From contig NZ_JAPFGB010000014.1 of NCBI RefSeq assembly GCF_026241095.1, positions 62,001 to 126,000 on the forward strand: DNA of 64,000 nt, in the 5' to 3' direction. Source of the DNA: Saccharopolyspora sp. NFXS83. Lineage in GTDB: Bacteria > Actinomycetota > Actinomycetes > Mycobacteriales > Pseudonocardiaceae. Below, in pieces: positions 1-6,951 of the stretch (positions within the stretch are counted from its first letter, which is position 1; every line of letters begins with the position of its first letter). The notes below the pieces were generated by a model that ran no database searches, was not told the DNA's origin, and worked only from the letters and a program-made list of their open reading frames with translations. Both the position numbers and the translations under genes were made by a program.

Positions 1-1572
1 CTCGACGAGTTCTGGCCGTCGCGCTACCTCGGCAGGCGGGACCGGATCGCGCTGAACGCGAACTTCTTCTTCCTGTTCCAGGACTCCGAGCTCGGGCAGA
101 TCGATCGCGCCGCGGGGCTCATCGCCGGCGCGGTGGCCTACAAGCAGGCCCTCGACGAGGAGGCGCTGCCGCCGCTGGTCCAGCGCGGCCAGGCGTCCTC
201 GATGGAGCAGAACAAGTTCCTGTTCTCCACCACCAGGATTCCCGGTGAGCAGCAGGACACCGTGCGGACCCCGTACTCCGCCGACCACCCCGGTCCGTCG
301 CCCGCCCGGCACATCGTGGTGTTCTTCCGCGGCAACCTGTTCCGCCTCGACGTGATCGCCCCCGACGGCACGCCGCACGACCTCGCGGACCTGGCAGCCG
401 GGCTGGAAGAGGTCCGCAAGGCCGGTTCCTCGCGCGCCACCGTCGACGACGCCGTCGGGAACCTCACCACGAAGGCCCGCGCGGACTGGGCGCGGACGCG
501 TCAGCGGCTGCTCGACCTCGGCAACGCCGAGGAGCTCGACACCGTGGAGTCGGCGTTGTTCTGCGTGTGCCTGGAGGACTTCGCGCCCACCGACACCCAG
601 GAGGCATGCGACCAGCTGCTGCACGGCGACAGCGGCAACCGCTGGTTCGACAAGGCCGTGTCGCTCATCGTCTTCGAGGACGGCCGGGCCGGCATCAACG
701 TGGAGCACTGCGGCCTGGACGGCACCACGATCCTGACGTTCGTCGACGCCCTGCTTAACTCCACGCCCGAGCAGCACGCCGCGAACTCCGGGGCGCGCTC
801 GCAGGGCACCCCGGAGGTCGCGGGCGTCGAGTTCACCCTCGACGACGCGCTGCGGGCCGAGGTGCGCGGCGCGGCGGGCGCGTTCGCCACCTTCGCCGCC
901 GAGACCTCCAACAAGATCCTGGCGTTCGAGGACTTCGGCTCGGACCGGGCGAAGCGGCTGGGCATGTCCCCTGACGCGTTCGTGCAGATGGCGTACCAGC
1001 TCGCCCACAAGCGCACCAAGGGCATCGGCGCCACCTACGAGTCGATCGCGACCCGGCAGTGGCGGCACGGCCGCACCGAGGCGATGCGGGTGGTGACTCC
1101 CGAGATCGTCGAGTTCGTGACCACGATGGACGATCCCGCGGCGGACGCGGCGAAGCGCACCGCGGCGTTCCGGGCCGCCGCCGACAAGCACGTGGCGCGG
1201 GCCAAGCAGTGCCAGGCAGGGGACGCACCGGAGCAGCACCTGTGGGAGCTGCAGCTCGTCCAGCGCCGCCGGGGCACCGAGCTGGGCGCGACCGAACCGC
1301 TGGCGCTCTACGACACGCCGGGCTGGAACATCATGCGCGACGACTACCTGAGCACCAGCTCGGCGCCGTCGACGAACATCCAGTACTTCGGCTTCGGCTC
1401 CACGAGCGGGAAGTGCATCGGCGTGGCCTACGTGCTGCTGCCCGACCGGCTGCACCTCTACCTGAGCACGCCGCTGGCGGTCTCGGGCGGCATGTACGCG
1501 TTCGCCGACAACCTCCGCACCGCCATGCGCGAGTTGGAGGACCTGCTGATCACGGAGAAGTCCGCGGGCTGA
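1..1572 (+). CDS. Choline/carnitine O-acyltransferase family protein (5' end outside window)
   Basis: This family moves acyl groups between CoA and carnitine, choline or a similar alcohol. The frame is open from base 1 to a TGA at 1570-1572, giving 523 residues. Bacterial members are usually about 590-620 aa, so roughly 70-90 N-terminal residues are missing. The family's catalytic-histidine motif reads NVEHCGLDG, near residue 235 of the visible part. The C-terminal half carries the STS motif (YLSTSSAPSTN) and a glycine-rich stretch with FGFGSTSG, both typical of the CoA/carnitine binding tunnel. An internal GTG at 133 could be mistaken for a start, but similarity to the family clearly extends upstream. 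It converges with dapA across a strong hairpin. The acceptor (carnitine, choline or other) cannot be told from the sequence. Confidence 0.9.
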   Translation, partial: LDEFWPSRYLGRRDRIALNANFFFLFQDSELGQIDRAAGLIAGAVAYKQALDEEALPPLVQRGQASSMEQNKFLFSTTRIPGEQQDTVRTPYSADHPGPSPARHIVVFFRGNLFRLDVIAPDGTPHDLADLAAGLEEVRKAGSSRATVDDAVGNLTTKARADWARTRQRLLDLGNAEELDTVESALFCVCLEDFAPTDTQEACDQLLHGDSGNRWFDKAVSLIVFEDGRAGINVEHCGLDGTTILTFVDALLNSTPEQHAANSGARSQGTPEVAGVEFTLDDALRAEVRGAAGAFATFAAETSNKILAFEDFGSDRAKRLGMSPDAFVQMAYQLAHKRTKGIGATYESIATRQWRHGRTEAMRVVTPEIVEFVTTMDDPAADAAKRTAAFRAAADKHVARAKQCQAGDAPEQHLWELQLVQRRRGTELGATEPLALYDTPGWNIMRDDYLSTSSAPSTNIQYFGFGSTSGKCIGVAYVLLPDRLHLYLSTPLAVSGGMYAFADNLRTAMRELEDLLITEKSAG

Positions 1573-1591
1573 GCGGCACGCTCGGAACAGG

Positions 1592-1626
1592 TCGAGCCCC
1601 GGACGACGTGGTCGTCCGGGGCTCGA
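1592..1626. terminator. Bidirectional hairpin terminator
   Basis: A perfect 16-bp inverted repeat (arms 1592-1607 and 1611-1626) with a 3-nt GTG loop lies 20 bp after the acyltransferase stop and 13 bp before the dapA stop on the other strand. There is no U tract, as is common in actinomycetes. Its position between convergent genes suggests termination of both. Confidence 0.85.
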
Positions 1627-1638
1627 TTCGCGAGGACC

Positions 1639-2493
1639 TCAGGCTGCCAGGAAGCCGCCGGCGACGAGGGCTGCGCGGACCACCTCGGTCTCGGCCTCGT
1701 CGGCCTCGGCCAGGGGCAGCCGCGGGCCGCCGACGGGGTGGCCGAGCAGGTTCAGCGCGGCCTTCACCGGGATCGGGTTCGTCGTCACCGACAGCGCCGA
1801 GTACAGGTCCTTGAGCGAGGCGTCGATCTCCGCGCGGCGCTCCGGCTCGTCGATCATCCGCCGCATCTGCGGGCCCGCGATGTGGCTGGCCACGACGATG
1901 CCGCCCGCGCCGCCCATGTCCAGGGTGCGCGCGAACGTCTCGTTGTTGCCCGCGTACACGCCGAGCCCGTCCACCAGGGCCAGGTTGTCGTCGTTGGCCT
2001 GCTTGACGTAGTCCACCCGCTCGATCTGCGCGAGCTCGGCGAGCAGGTCGTTGGGCATGTCCGTCGCGGTCCGGGCCGGGATGTTGTAGAGCACGATCGG
2101 CTTGTCGGTGGCGTGGGCGATCTCGGCGTAGTGCCGCACCAGGCCGCGCCGGTTCGGCCGGTTGTAGTACGGCGTCACCGACAGCACGCCGTCCACCCCG
2201 AGCTCGGTGACCCGCTCGGTCATCGCGCACGCCTGGGCGGTGTCGTTGGATCCGGTGGAGCCGAGGATCGTGACCCCTTCGGGCCGCTCCGCGCAGGCGA
2301 TCTCGACGAGCCGCAGGTGCTCCTCGTTGGTGAGCGTCGCCGCCTCACCGGTGGTGCCGCACACGACGATGCCGTCGGAACCGCTGTCGATGACGTGGTG
2401 CAGCAGCGCGACGAAGGCGTCCTCATCGACTTTCAGCTCGTCGTCGAACGGGGTGACGATCGCGGTGAGCAGGGTTCCGAGTGTCGTCGTCAT
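1639..2493 (-). CDS. dapA: 4-hydroxy-tetrahydrodipicolinate synthase (DHDPS)
   Basis: DHDPS condenses pyruvate with aspartate semialdehyde, the first committed step of lysine and diaminopimelate synthesis in the cytosol. The 284-aa length fits the family. Visible signatures are CGTTGEAATLTNEEH (residues 45-59, pyruvate-binding Thr pair), YNIPARTATDM (Tyr136 and Arg141) and DYVKQAND with the Schiff-base Lys164. The ATG at 2491-2493 is chosen because AAGGAAGG lies just upstream and the conserved fold begins there; a longer open frame upstream lacks homologous sequence. It stands alone, with no other dap gene beside it, so it could be a second DHDPS copy or a related class I aldolase. The complete GTTGE and YNIPARTG-like motifs favour DHDPS. 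Confidence 0.88.
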   Translation of the reverse strand: MTTTLGTLLTAIVTPFDDELKVDEDAFVALLHHVIDSGSDGIVVCGTTGEAATLTNEEHLRLVEIACAERPEGVTILGSTGSNDTAQACAMTERVTELGVDGVLSVTPYYNRPNRRGLVRHYAEIAHATDKPIVLYNIPARTATDMPNDLLAELAQIERVDYVKQANDDNLALVDGLGVYAGNNETFARTLDMGGAGGIVVASHIAGPQMRRMIDEPERRAEIDASLKDLYSALSVTTNPIPVKAALNLLGHPVGGPRLPLAEADEAETEVVRAALVAGGFLAA

Positions 2494-2828
2494 GGCGCTG
2501 CCTTCCTTCAATGTCTGTGCCGTTCGGCCGATTCCCGGCTCCGGAGAGGTCCGGGCCGCCGGAACCACCCGGCCGCCGCTCGCGGAGCTCCGCGGGACGC
2601 GTGCCGGTTCCGGCGCATCGGTATCGACCACCGTCCCAGGGTGCCGCGTTCCGGGCACTTCGCTGTGTGGACGGGTGTCACCAGCATGAATCATCCGCGG
2701 CGGCGGGTGCGACGAGGGTGCCCGACGGGAGCGGATCCCGTTGCGGCACAACGGCTTCCCGCTCACCGCGGCCGGGTCCGCGAGCCGGACGCGGAATCCG
2801 GCACCGGACGCGGAACCGGATGATCCGG
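2494..2828. other. Intergenic region upstream of dapA
   Basis: About 335 bp between dapA and the DUF5313 gene, both on the minus strand. It must hold the dapA promoter, but I see no clear -35/-10 pair. Open frames here are unsupported: no ribosome site and no recognisable protein sequence. Confidence 0.5.
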
Positions 2829-3251
2829 TCAGCCGGCGTCGCTCTCGGGGCGCTCCGGTTCCGACCGGTAGAGCGCCGCGTAGCGGGCCTGCTGGTCCGC
2901 GCTCATCTGCTCCGAGGCCTCCTTGCGGCGCTGCCGCGCGATGCCGAGCGGATAGCCCTGCTTGAAGGCGCGGTGCTCGCAGGTGAACTCGGCGTAGGCC
3001 ATCCCGTACCAGACCGCCAGGATCGCGCCGCCGAGGATCGCCATCGCCTTGATCCACATCGGGCCGGGGACCAGCAGGAACAGCAGCCCCGGCGAGATCT
3101 GCACGAGGCTGCGCACGCCGTGGCGCAGCTGCCAGGTGCGCGCGGTGACGTCGTGCAGCACCCACTCGTCGTAGCGCGACGGCAGCTTGCCGCCGAAGGA
3201 GTACCAGATCCAGCGCACCGGGTCGGGCCGCACCCGCTTCGCGTCGGCCAC
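2829..3251 (-). CDS. DUF5313 family membrane protein
   Basis: A 140-aa protein of unknown function. The N-terminal block RPDPVRWIWYSFGGKLP followed by RYDEWVLHDVTARTW matches the DUF5313 pattern I know from mycobacteria and relatives. Two hydrophobic segments follow (around SPGLLFLLVPGP and MAILGGAILAVWYGMAY), so it is probably a two-helix inner-membrane protein with both ends cytoplasmic. The tail is polar and rich in Arg/Glu. GTG at 3249-3251 is preferred, with GGAAGGGCGG upstream; a TTG at 3287 in the same frame is possible. It is divergent from the MarR gene. Confidence 0.75.
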   Translation of the reverse strand: MADAKRVRPDPVRWIWYSFGGKLPSRYDEWVLHDVTARTWQLRHGVRSLVQISPGLLFLLVPGPMWIKAMAILGGAILAVWYGMAYAEFTCEHRAFKQGYPLGIARQRRKEASEQMSADQQARYAALYRSEPERPESDAG

Positions 3252-3313
3252 CGCACACCGCCCTTCCACCTGCCGTCCCGCGCTCAACCGGACGGTGTCA
3301 CGCGCGAATGTTT

Positions 3314-3353
3314 AACGCACTAATCACATGCACACGATATGTTAACGTGCGTT
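3314..3353. promoter_or_regulatory. Candidate MarR operator/promoter
   Basis: Arms AACGCAC (3314-3320) and GTGCGTT (3347-3353) form a perfect 7-bp inverted repeat around an AT-rich core with TATGTT (3338-3343, a possible -10) and a GTTAAC palindrome (3341-3346). It sits just upstream of a MarR gene and between divergent genes, where MarR proteins usually autoregulate. No good -35 is visible. Confidence 0.4.
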
Positions 3354-3376
3354 CCAGGCCTGTCGAGAGGAACGTG

Positions 3377-3877
3377 ATGAACCCCGTCGAACCAGTGGAT
3401 CAGTCCGCGGACCGGGTCGACCTCGGCGAGGACCCGCTGGCGCTGGACCGGCAGGTCTGCTTCGCGCTGTCGGTCGCCTCCCGAGGCGTGATCGCGCTGT
3501 ACCGGCCGCTGCTGGAACCGCTGAACCTGACCCATCCGCAATACCTGGTGATGCTGGCGCTGTGGGAGTCGGATCCGCGCTCGGTCAAGGACCTCAGCCA
3601 CACCGTGCAGGCGGAACCGGCGACGCTGTCACCCCTGCTCAAGCGGCTCGAATCGGTCGGCTACCTCACCCGCAGCCGCAGCGCGGGCGACGAACGGCTG
3701 GTGACCGCGGGACTCACCCCCGCGGGCCGCGCGCTGCGCGCCGAGGCGGAGAAGATCCCGCAGCAGATCGTCGAACGCCTCGGGATGCCGATCGGCGAGC
3801 TGGAGTCGTTGAACACCGCGCTGCGCGAGGTCATGGCCGCCGCCCAGCGGGCGAAGGCCGCGCCCGCCGGACGGTGA
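3377..3877 (+). CDS. MarR family transcriptional regulator
   Basis: A 166-aa winged-helix repressor-type protein. The core shows the usual order: dimerisation helix (LDRQVCFALSVASRG), HPQYLVMLALWE, recognition-helix region (AEPATLSPLLKRLESVGYL) and the wing motif RSRSAGDERLVTAGLTPAG, a good match to the MarR D-x-R wing. The single Cys near the N-terminus (QVCFALS) sits where OhrR-type members carry their redox-sensing Cys, so thiol or organic-peroxide sensing is possible. ATG 3377 follows GAGAGGA; an upstream in-frame start at 3308 lacks a ribosome site. Its target is unknown; no ohr gene is adjacent. Confidence 0.85.
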   Translation: MNPVEPVDQSADRVDLGEDPLALDRQVCFALSVASRGVIALYRPLLEPLNLTHPQYLVMLALWESDPRSVKDLSHTVQAEPATLSPLLKRLESVGYLTRSRSAGDERLVTAGLTPAGRALRAEAEKIPQQIVERLGMPIGELESLNTALREVMAAAQRAKAAPAGR

Positions 3878-3939
3878 GCGCCGTCTCCCCCGGCCGCCGG
3901 ACCCGCGATCCCGCGCGATCGCCTCGCTAGTCTCGCGGG

Positions 3940-4914
3940 ATGAACACTCCGCCCAAGGCCGAACTGCACGTGCACATCGAAGGCACCCTCGAACCCGAGA
4001 TGGTCTTCGCGCTGGCGCAGCGCAACGACATCGCGCTGCCGCACGAGTCGGTCGCCGACCTGCGGGCGAAGTACCGGTTCGCCGACCTGCAGTCGTTCCT
4101 GGACATCTACTACGCGAACATGGCAGTGCTGCGCACCGCCGCGGACTTCCGCGACCTGGCAGCCGCCTACCTGGACCGCTGCGCCGCGCAGGGCGTGCGG
4201 CACGCGGAGATCTTCTTCGACCCGCAGGCGCACCTCAAGCGCGGTGTCGCCATGGAGACCGTGATCGGCGGGCTCTGCGCGGCGCTCGACGACAGCGAGG
4301 TGTCTGCCTCGCTCATCCTGTGCTTCCTGCGCGACGAGTCCGCCGAGTCCGCCGCCGAGGCGCTGCGCCTCGCCGAGCCGTTCCTGGACCGGATCGTCGG
4401 CGTCGGGCTGGACTCCGCCGAGGTGGGGCATCCGCCGTCGAAGTTCACCGAGGTGTTCCAGCGCGCCCACGAGCTCGGGCTGCGCGCGGTCGCGCACGCG
4501 GGCGAAGAAGGACCGCCGGAGTACGTGCGGGAGGCGCTGGACCTGCTCGGGGTGCAGCGCGTCGACCACGGGATCCGCGCGCTGGAGGACCCCGAGCTGG
4601 TCGAGCGGCTGCGGCGGGAACAGGTCCCGCTGACGGTGTGCCCGCTGTCGAACGTGCGACTGGGAGCGTTCCCGGAGCTGGGGCGCCACACCTTGCCGCA
4701 ACTGCTGGAGCACGGGCTGCTGGTGACGGTGAACTCCGACGACCCGGCCTACTTCGGCGGCTACGCCGACGAGAACTTCGACGCGGTGCGCCGCGAGCTG
4801 GGGTTGAGCCCCGAGCAGCTCCGGACGCTGGCGGCGAACTCCTTCCACGCCTCCTTCCTCGACGAGGACCGCAAAGCCGCGTTCCTCGCCGAGGTCGAAG
4901 CCTGGACTCCTTGA
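3940..4914 (+). CDS. Adenine deaminase (adenosine deaminase superfamily)
   Basis: A metal-dependent hydrolase of 324 aa that probably converts adenine to hypoxanthine in purine salvage. Visible zinc-site elements: AELHVHIEGTLEP (His10, His12), HAGEEGPPEYV (His186) and VNSDDPAYFGGY (Asp267-Asp268). The combination HAGEEGPPEY plus CPLSNVRLG and SDDPAYFGGY is what I associate with the adenine deaminase branch (PA0148/Aah1 type) rather than true adenosine deaminases, which carry SLNTDDP. Substrate preference is therefore an inference. It lies 62 bp after the MarR gene and may be co-transcribed or have its own promoter. Confidence 0.85.
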   Translation: MNTPPKAELHVHIEGTLEPEMVFALAQRNDIALPHESVADLRAKYRFADLQSFLDIYYANMAVLRTAADFRDLAAAYLDRCAAQGVRHAEIFFDPQAHLKRGVAMETVIGGLCAALDDSEVSASLILCFLRDESAESAAEALRLAEPFLDRIVGVGLDSAEVGHPPSKFTEVFQRAHELGLRAVAHAGEEGPPEYVREALDLLGVQRVDHGIRALEDPELVERLRREQVPLTVCPLSNVRLGAFPELGRHTLPQLLEHGLLVTVNSDDPAYFGGYADENFDAVRRELGLSPEQLRTLAANSFHASFLDEDRKAAFLAEVEAWTP

Positions 4915-4959
4915 TGTTGGTCGTGGTGGCGGCTCGCGCAGGGGGCAGGTAGCGGAACC

Positions 4960-5091
4960 TCAGCGGCTTCGCCGCGCGGGATCATCTTTCCCAGTGGCTC
5001 CGCCACGAGGAAAAATGCCGTCCACGCGAGGAAGCCGCTGAGAACCCGCCGGTGGTCGCCCTGCTTCGGTGATCGCTGCTCAGCGGCTTCG
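4960..5091. repeat. Repeated CTCAGCGGCTTC extragenic element
   Basis: CTCAGCGGCTTC occurs directly at 4960-4971 and 5080-5091 and inverted (GAAGCCGCTGAG) at 5031-5042. The two direct copies continue with GCCGC. Another small hairpin (GTGGC-TCC-GCCAC, 4994-5006) sits between them. The copies lie in the gap between convergent genes, so they may form alternative hairpins or be members of an extragenic repeat family. Confidence 0.6.
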
Positions 5092-5142
5092 CCGCTGGCA
5101 AGGCACGGACCCGACGGGCCCGACGTCGGCTCGGGCGGTGAC

Positions 5143-5175
5143 GGTGCCCGGAACTCCGGTGGAGTTCCGGGCACC
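5143..5175. terminator. Bidirectional hairpin terminator
   Basis: A perfect 15-bp inverted repeat (5143-5157 and 5161-5175) with a 3-nt GGT loop, placed between the convergent adenine deaminase and ketosynthase genes. Same style as the hairpin at 1592-1626. Confidence 0.85.
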
Positions 5176-5200
5176 GCTGTTCACGGTGGAGCCGGGTGGC

Positions 5201-6367
5201 TCACTGCGGCGGCGCCAGCACGACCGCCGAGTTGTGCCCGCCCATGCCGATGGAGGACTTCAAGGTGAGCCCTCCGGTCAGCGGAGTGGGCCCGTCCAGC
5301 AGCCTCGGGTTGCCCGGCGCCCGCCGCGGCGGGGCCGGGATGAGCCCGTGCCGGTAGCCGAGCGCGGCGACGGCGACCTCGACCGCCGACGCGGCGCCCT
5401 GGCAGTGGCCGACCAGCGGCTTCACCGAGTAGATCTCGGTTTCCGCCGCCAGCAGGTCCTCGCAGAACCGCGCCTCGGCGCGGTCGCACTGCGCGGTGCC
5501 CGGCCCGTGCGCGTTGAGGTAGCGGATGTCGCCGCCCTTCACCCCGGAGTTGGCCAGGGCGTCGGCGACGCAGCCGGTCACCTCGGTCAGGCTCGGTTCG
5601 ATCGAGGTGACGTGGTGGGCGTCGTGCGACATCGCCCCGCCGAGCACCTGCGCGTACGGGGTGCTCAAGCCGCGCGAGAGCACCATGCCGACGGAGGCCT
5701 CGCCCATGATGAAGCCGCGACTGCCCTCCTGGAACGGGCGGCACGCGTCCAGCGGCTCGGTGTCGGTGATCGTGACGCCGAGGCGCTCGAAGTGCAGCAG
5801 GTTCTCCGGGCTCGCCGACAGGTCGGTGGCCACGAACACCACGTCGTCGACGATTCCCGCGTCCAGCCAGGCCTTCGCGGTGAGCAGCCCGGCGTTGCCG
5901 GAGGCGCACATCGCGGAGACGTTCATGGCGGGTCCGTGGAAGCCGAACTCCTTCATGAACGTCGACATGGGCGTGGACGGCATCAGGGCCAGGTACTCGC
6001 GGATCGTCACCCGGCCTTCGCGGGCCTGGTAGAACTCCCGCCACAGGTCGACTTCACCGAGCACGACCGCGTGCAGCAGCCCCACGCGCCGGCCCGGCGT
6101 CCACCCCCGGTCCTCGGCGTCGGTGATCGCTTCGCGGGCCGCGGCGCGCATCGACCTGGCGAAGCGGCTCGGCCCGTCGGCCGGGTCGCCGCCCTCGGGC
6201 ACCCGCGCCACCCAGGCGGGCCGGTCCTGATCGGGCCCGTGCCCGTCGACGAGCGTGGCGGCGAGTTCGGAGGCCGCCAGCCCCTCCCACAGGGCCTCGC
6301 GTCCCCAGCCGTAGCCGGTCACGGCACCGATGCCGCCGATTTCGATTTCAGAGTGCTGGGAGATCAT
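5201..6367 (-). CDS. Stand-alone beta-ketoacyl-ACP synthase-like protein
   Basis: A thiolase-fold condensing enzyme of 388 aa. The catalytic triad is present: Cys154 in SAMCASGNAG, His287 in NAHGPGTAQCD and His321 in VGHCQGAASAVE, with Lys316 before it. The motifs deviate from the usual DTACSSS and NAHGTGT, suggesting a specialised branch rather than primary FabF. No ACP, ketoreductase or acyltransferase gene is beside it, so its acyl substrate and product cannot be inferred. The start ATG at 6365-6367 follows AAAGGGATGAG. Candidate roles are a tailoring or aryl-polyene-like condensing enzyme, or part of a split biosynthetic pathway located elsewhere. Confidence 0.8.
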   Translation of the reverse strand: MISQHSEIEIGGIGAVTGYGWGREALWEGLAASELAATLVDGHGPDQDRPAWVARVPEGGDPADGPSRFARSMRAAAREAITDAEDRGWTPGRRVGLLHAVVLGEVDLWREFYQAREGRVTIREYLALMPSTPMSTFMKEFGFHGPAMNVSAMCASGNAGLLTAKAWLDAGIVDDVVFVATDLSASPENLLHFERLGVTITDTEPLDACRPFQEGSRGFIMGEASVGMVLSRGLSTPYAQVLGGAMSHDAHHVTSIEPSLTEVTGCVADALANSGVKGGDIRYLNAHGPGTAQCDRAEARFCEDLLAAETEIYSVKPLVGHCQGAASAVEVAVAALGYRHGLIPAPPRRAPGNPRLLDGPTPLTGGLTLKSSIGMGGHNSAVVLAPPQ

Positions 6368-6771
6368 CGCTCATCCCTTTCTCGCTTTTGCGATCGATCG
6401 ATTTCGCGCCGCCGCATCAGTTCGCCGCGATTCGCGTTCGGCGGCGCCGGAAATCACTCGCGAGAGAGCCGGGCGGAATTTCCGCCGGTACCACCGGAGA
6501 GACGGGCCGCCAACATCGAGATCGAACTACGCGCAGTCACTCATTCCTGTGAACTGAGACAACGAAATCCTCTTTAGAGTGAAGCGAGAAGGCGATAAAT
6601 GGATACCAATAGTGCTTTGGACCTCGATTTACCACGCGAATGGTCCAAGAGATCACTACGAAGACATCCCGCGACATCACATCCCGTGTTCGCCGCCGCG
6701 GCGGCGCGGGCTTATGATCAGCCGGGCTCCCCGGCCGCCCGGCCACTCAGGACGGTTCGTGAGCAGCACGC
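6368..6771. other. Divergent intergenic region, partly AT-rich
   Basis: About 400 bp between the ketosynthase and the small ORF at 6772. The stretch 6540-6670 is visibly AT-richer than its surroundings, as expected for promoters of both divergent genes. Short frames exist on both strands but have no convincing ribosome site or protein character. Confidence 0.5.
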
Positions 6772-6951
6772 ATGGGAAACTACGAGCGTTCGGATGCCGA
6801 TCCGTCCGACCGCGAGGAAGGGACGCTTCAGGACTCGGCGCCGGAACGCCAAGGCCGTGAACGGTGGTGGTTCGTTAATGCGGATGGCGTGCACAAGATC
6901 TGTCCCGTGGATGTTCGATGGAAGTTGACCCAGTGGCCGAGCACTCGATAG
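6772..6951 (+). CDS. Small hypothetical protein overlapping the GGDEF-EAL gene
   Basis: A 59-aa frame from ATG 6772 to TAG 6949-6951. The N-terminal half is polar and acidic; the C-terminal half is compact and tryptophan-rich (RERWWFVNADG, CPVDVRWKLTQWP). It ends 34 bp inside the GGDEF-EAL gene in another frame, an arrangement that would couple the two by translation. The ribosome site is weak and codon bias is less extreme than in neighbours, so it could be non-coding. Confidence 0.4.
   Translation: MGNYERSDADPSDREEGTLQDSAPERQGRERWWFVNADGVHKICPVDVRWKLTQWPSTR

Noticed and set aside
1639-3258. Extended dapA frame upstream of the ATG at 2493
   Set aside because: The added 250 residues have no DHDPS similarity, overlap the DUF5313 gene in a wrong frame, and the internal ATG has AAGGAAGG.
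3938-4914. True adenosine deaminase
   Set aside because: The HAGEEGPPEY and SDDPAYFGGY motifs fit the adenine-deaminase branch better; recorded as adenine deaminase with substrate left open.
6579-6860. Possible small protein in the AT-rich ketosynthase/GGDEF gap
   Set aside because: Basic, Pro/Arg-rich frames with no ribosome site; the codon use does not fit the neighbourhood.
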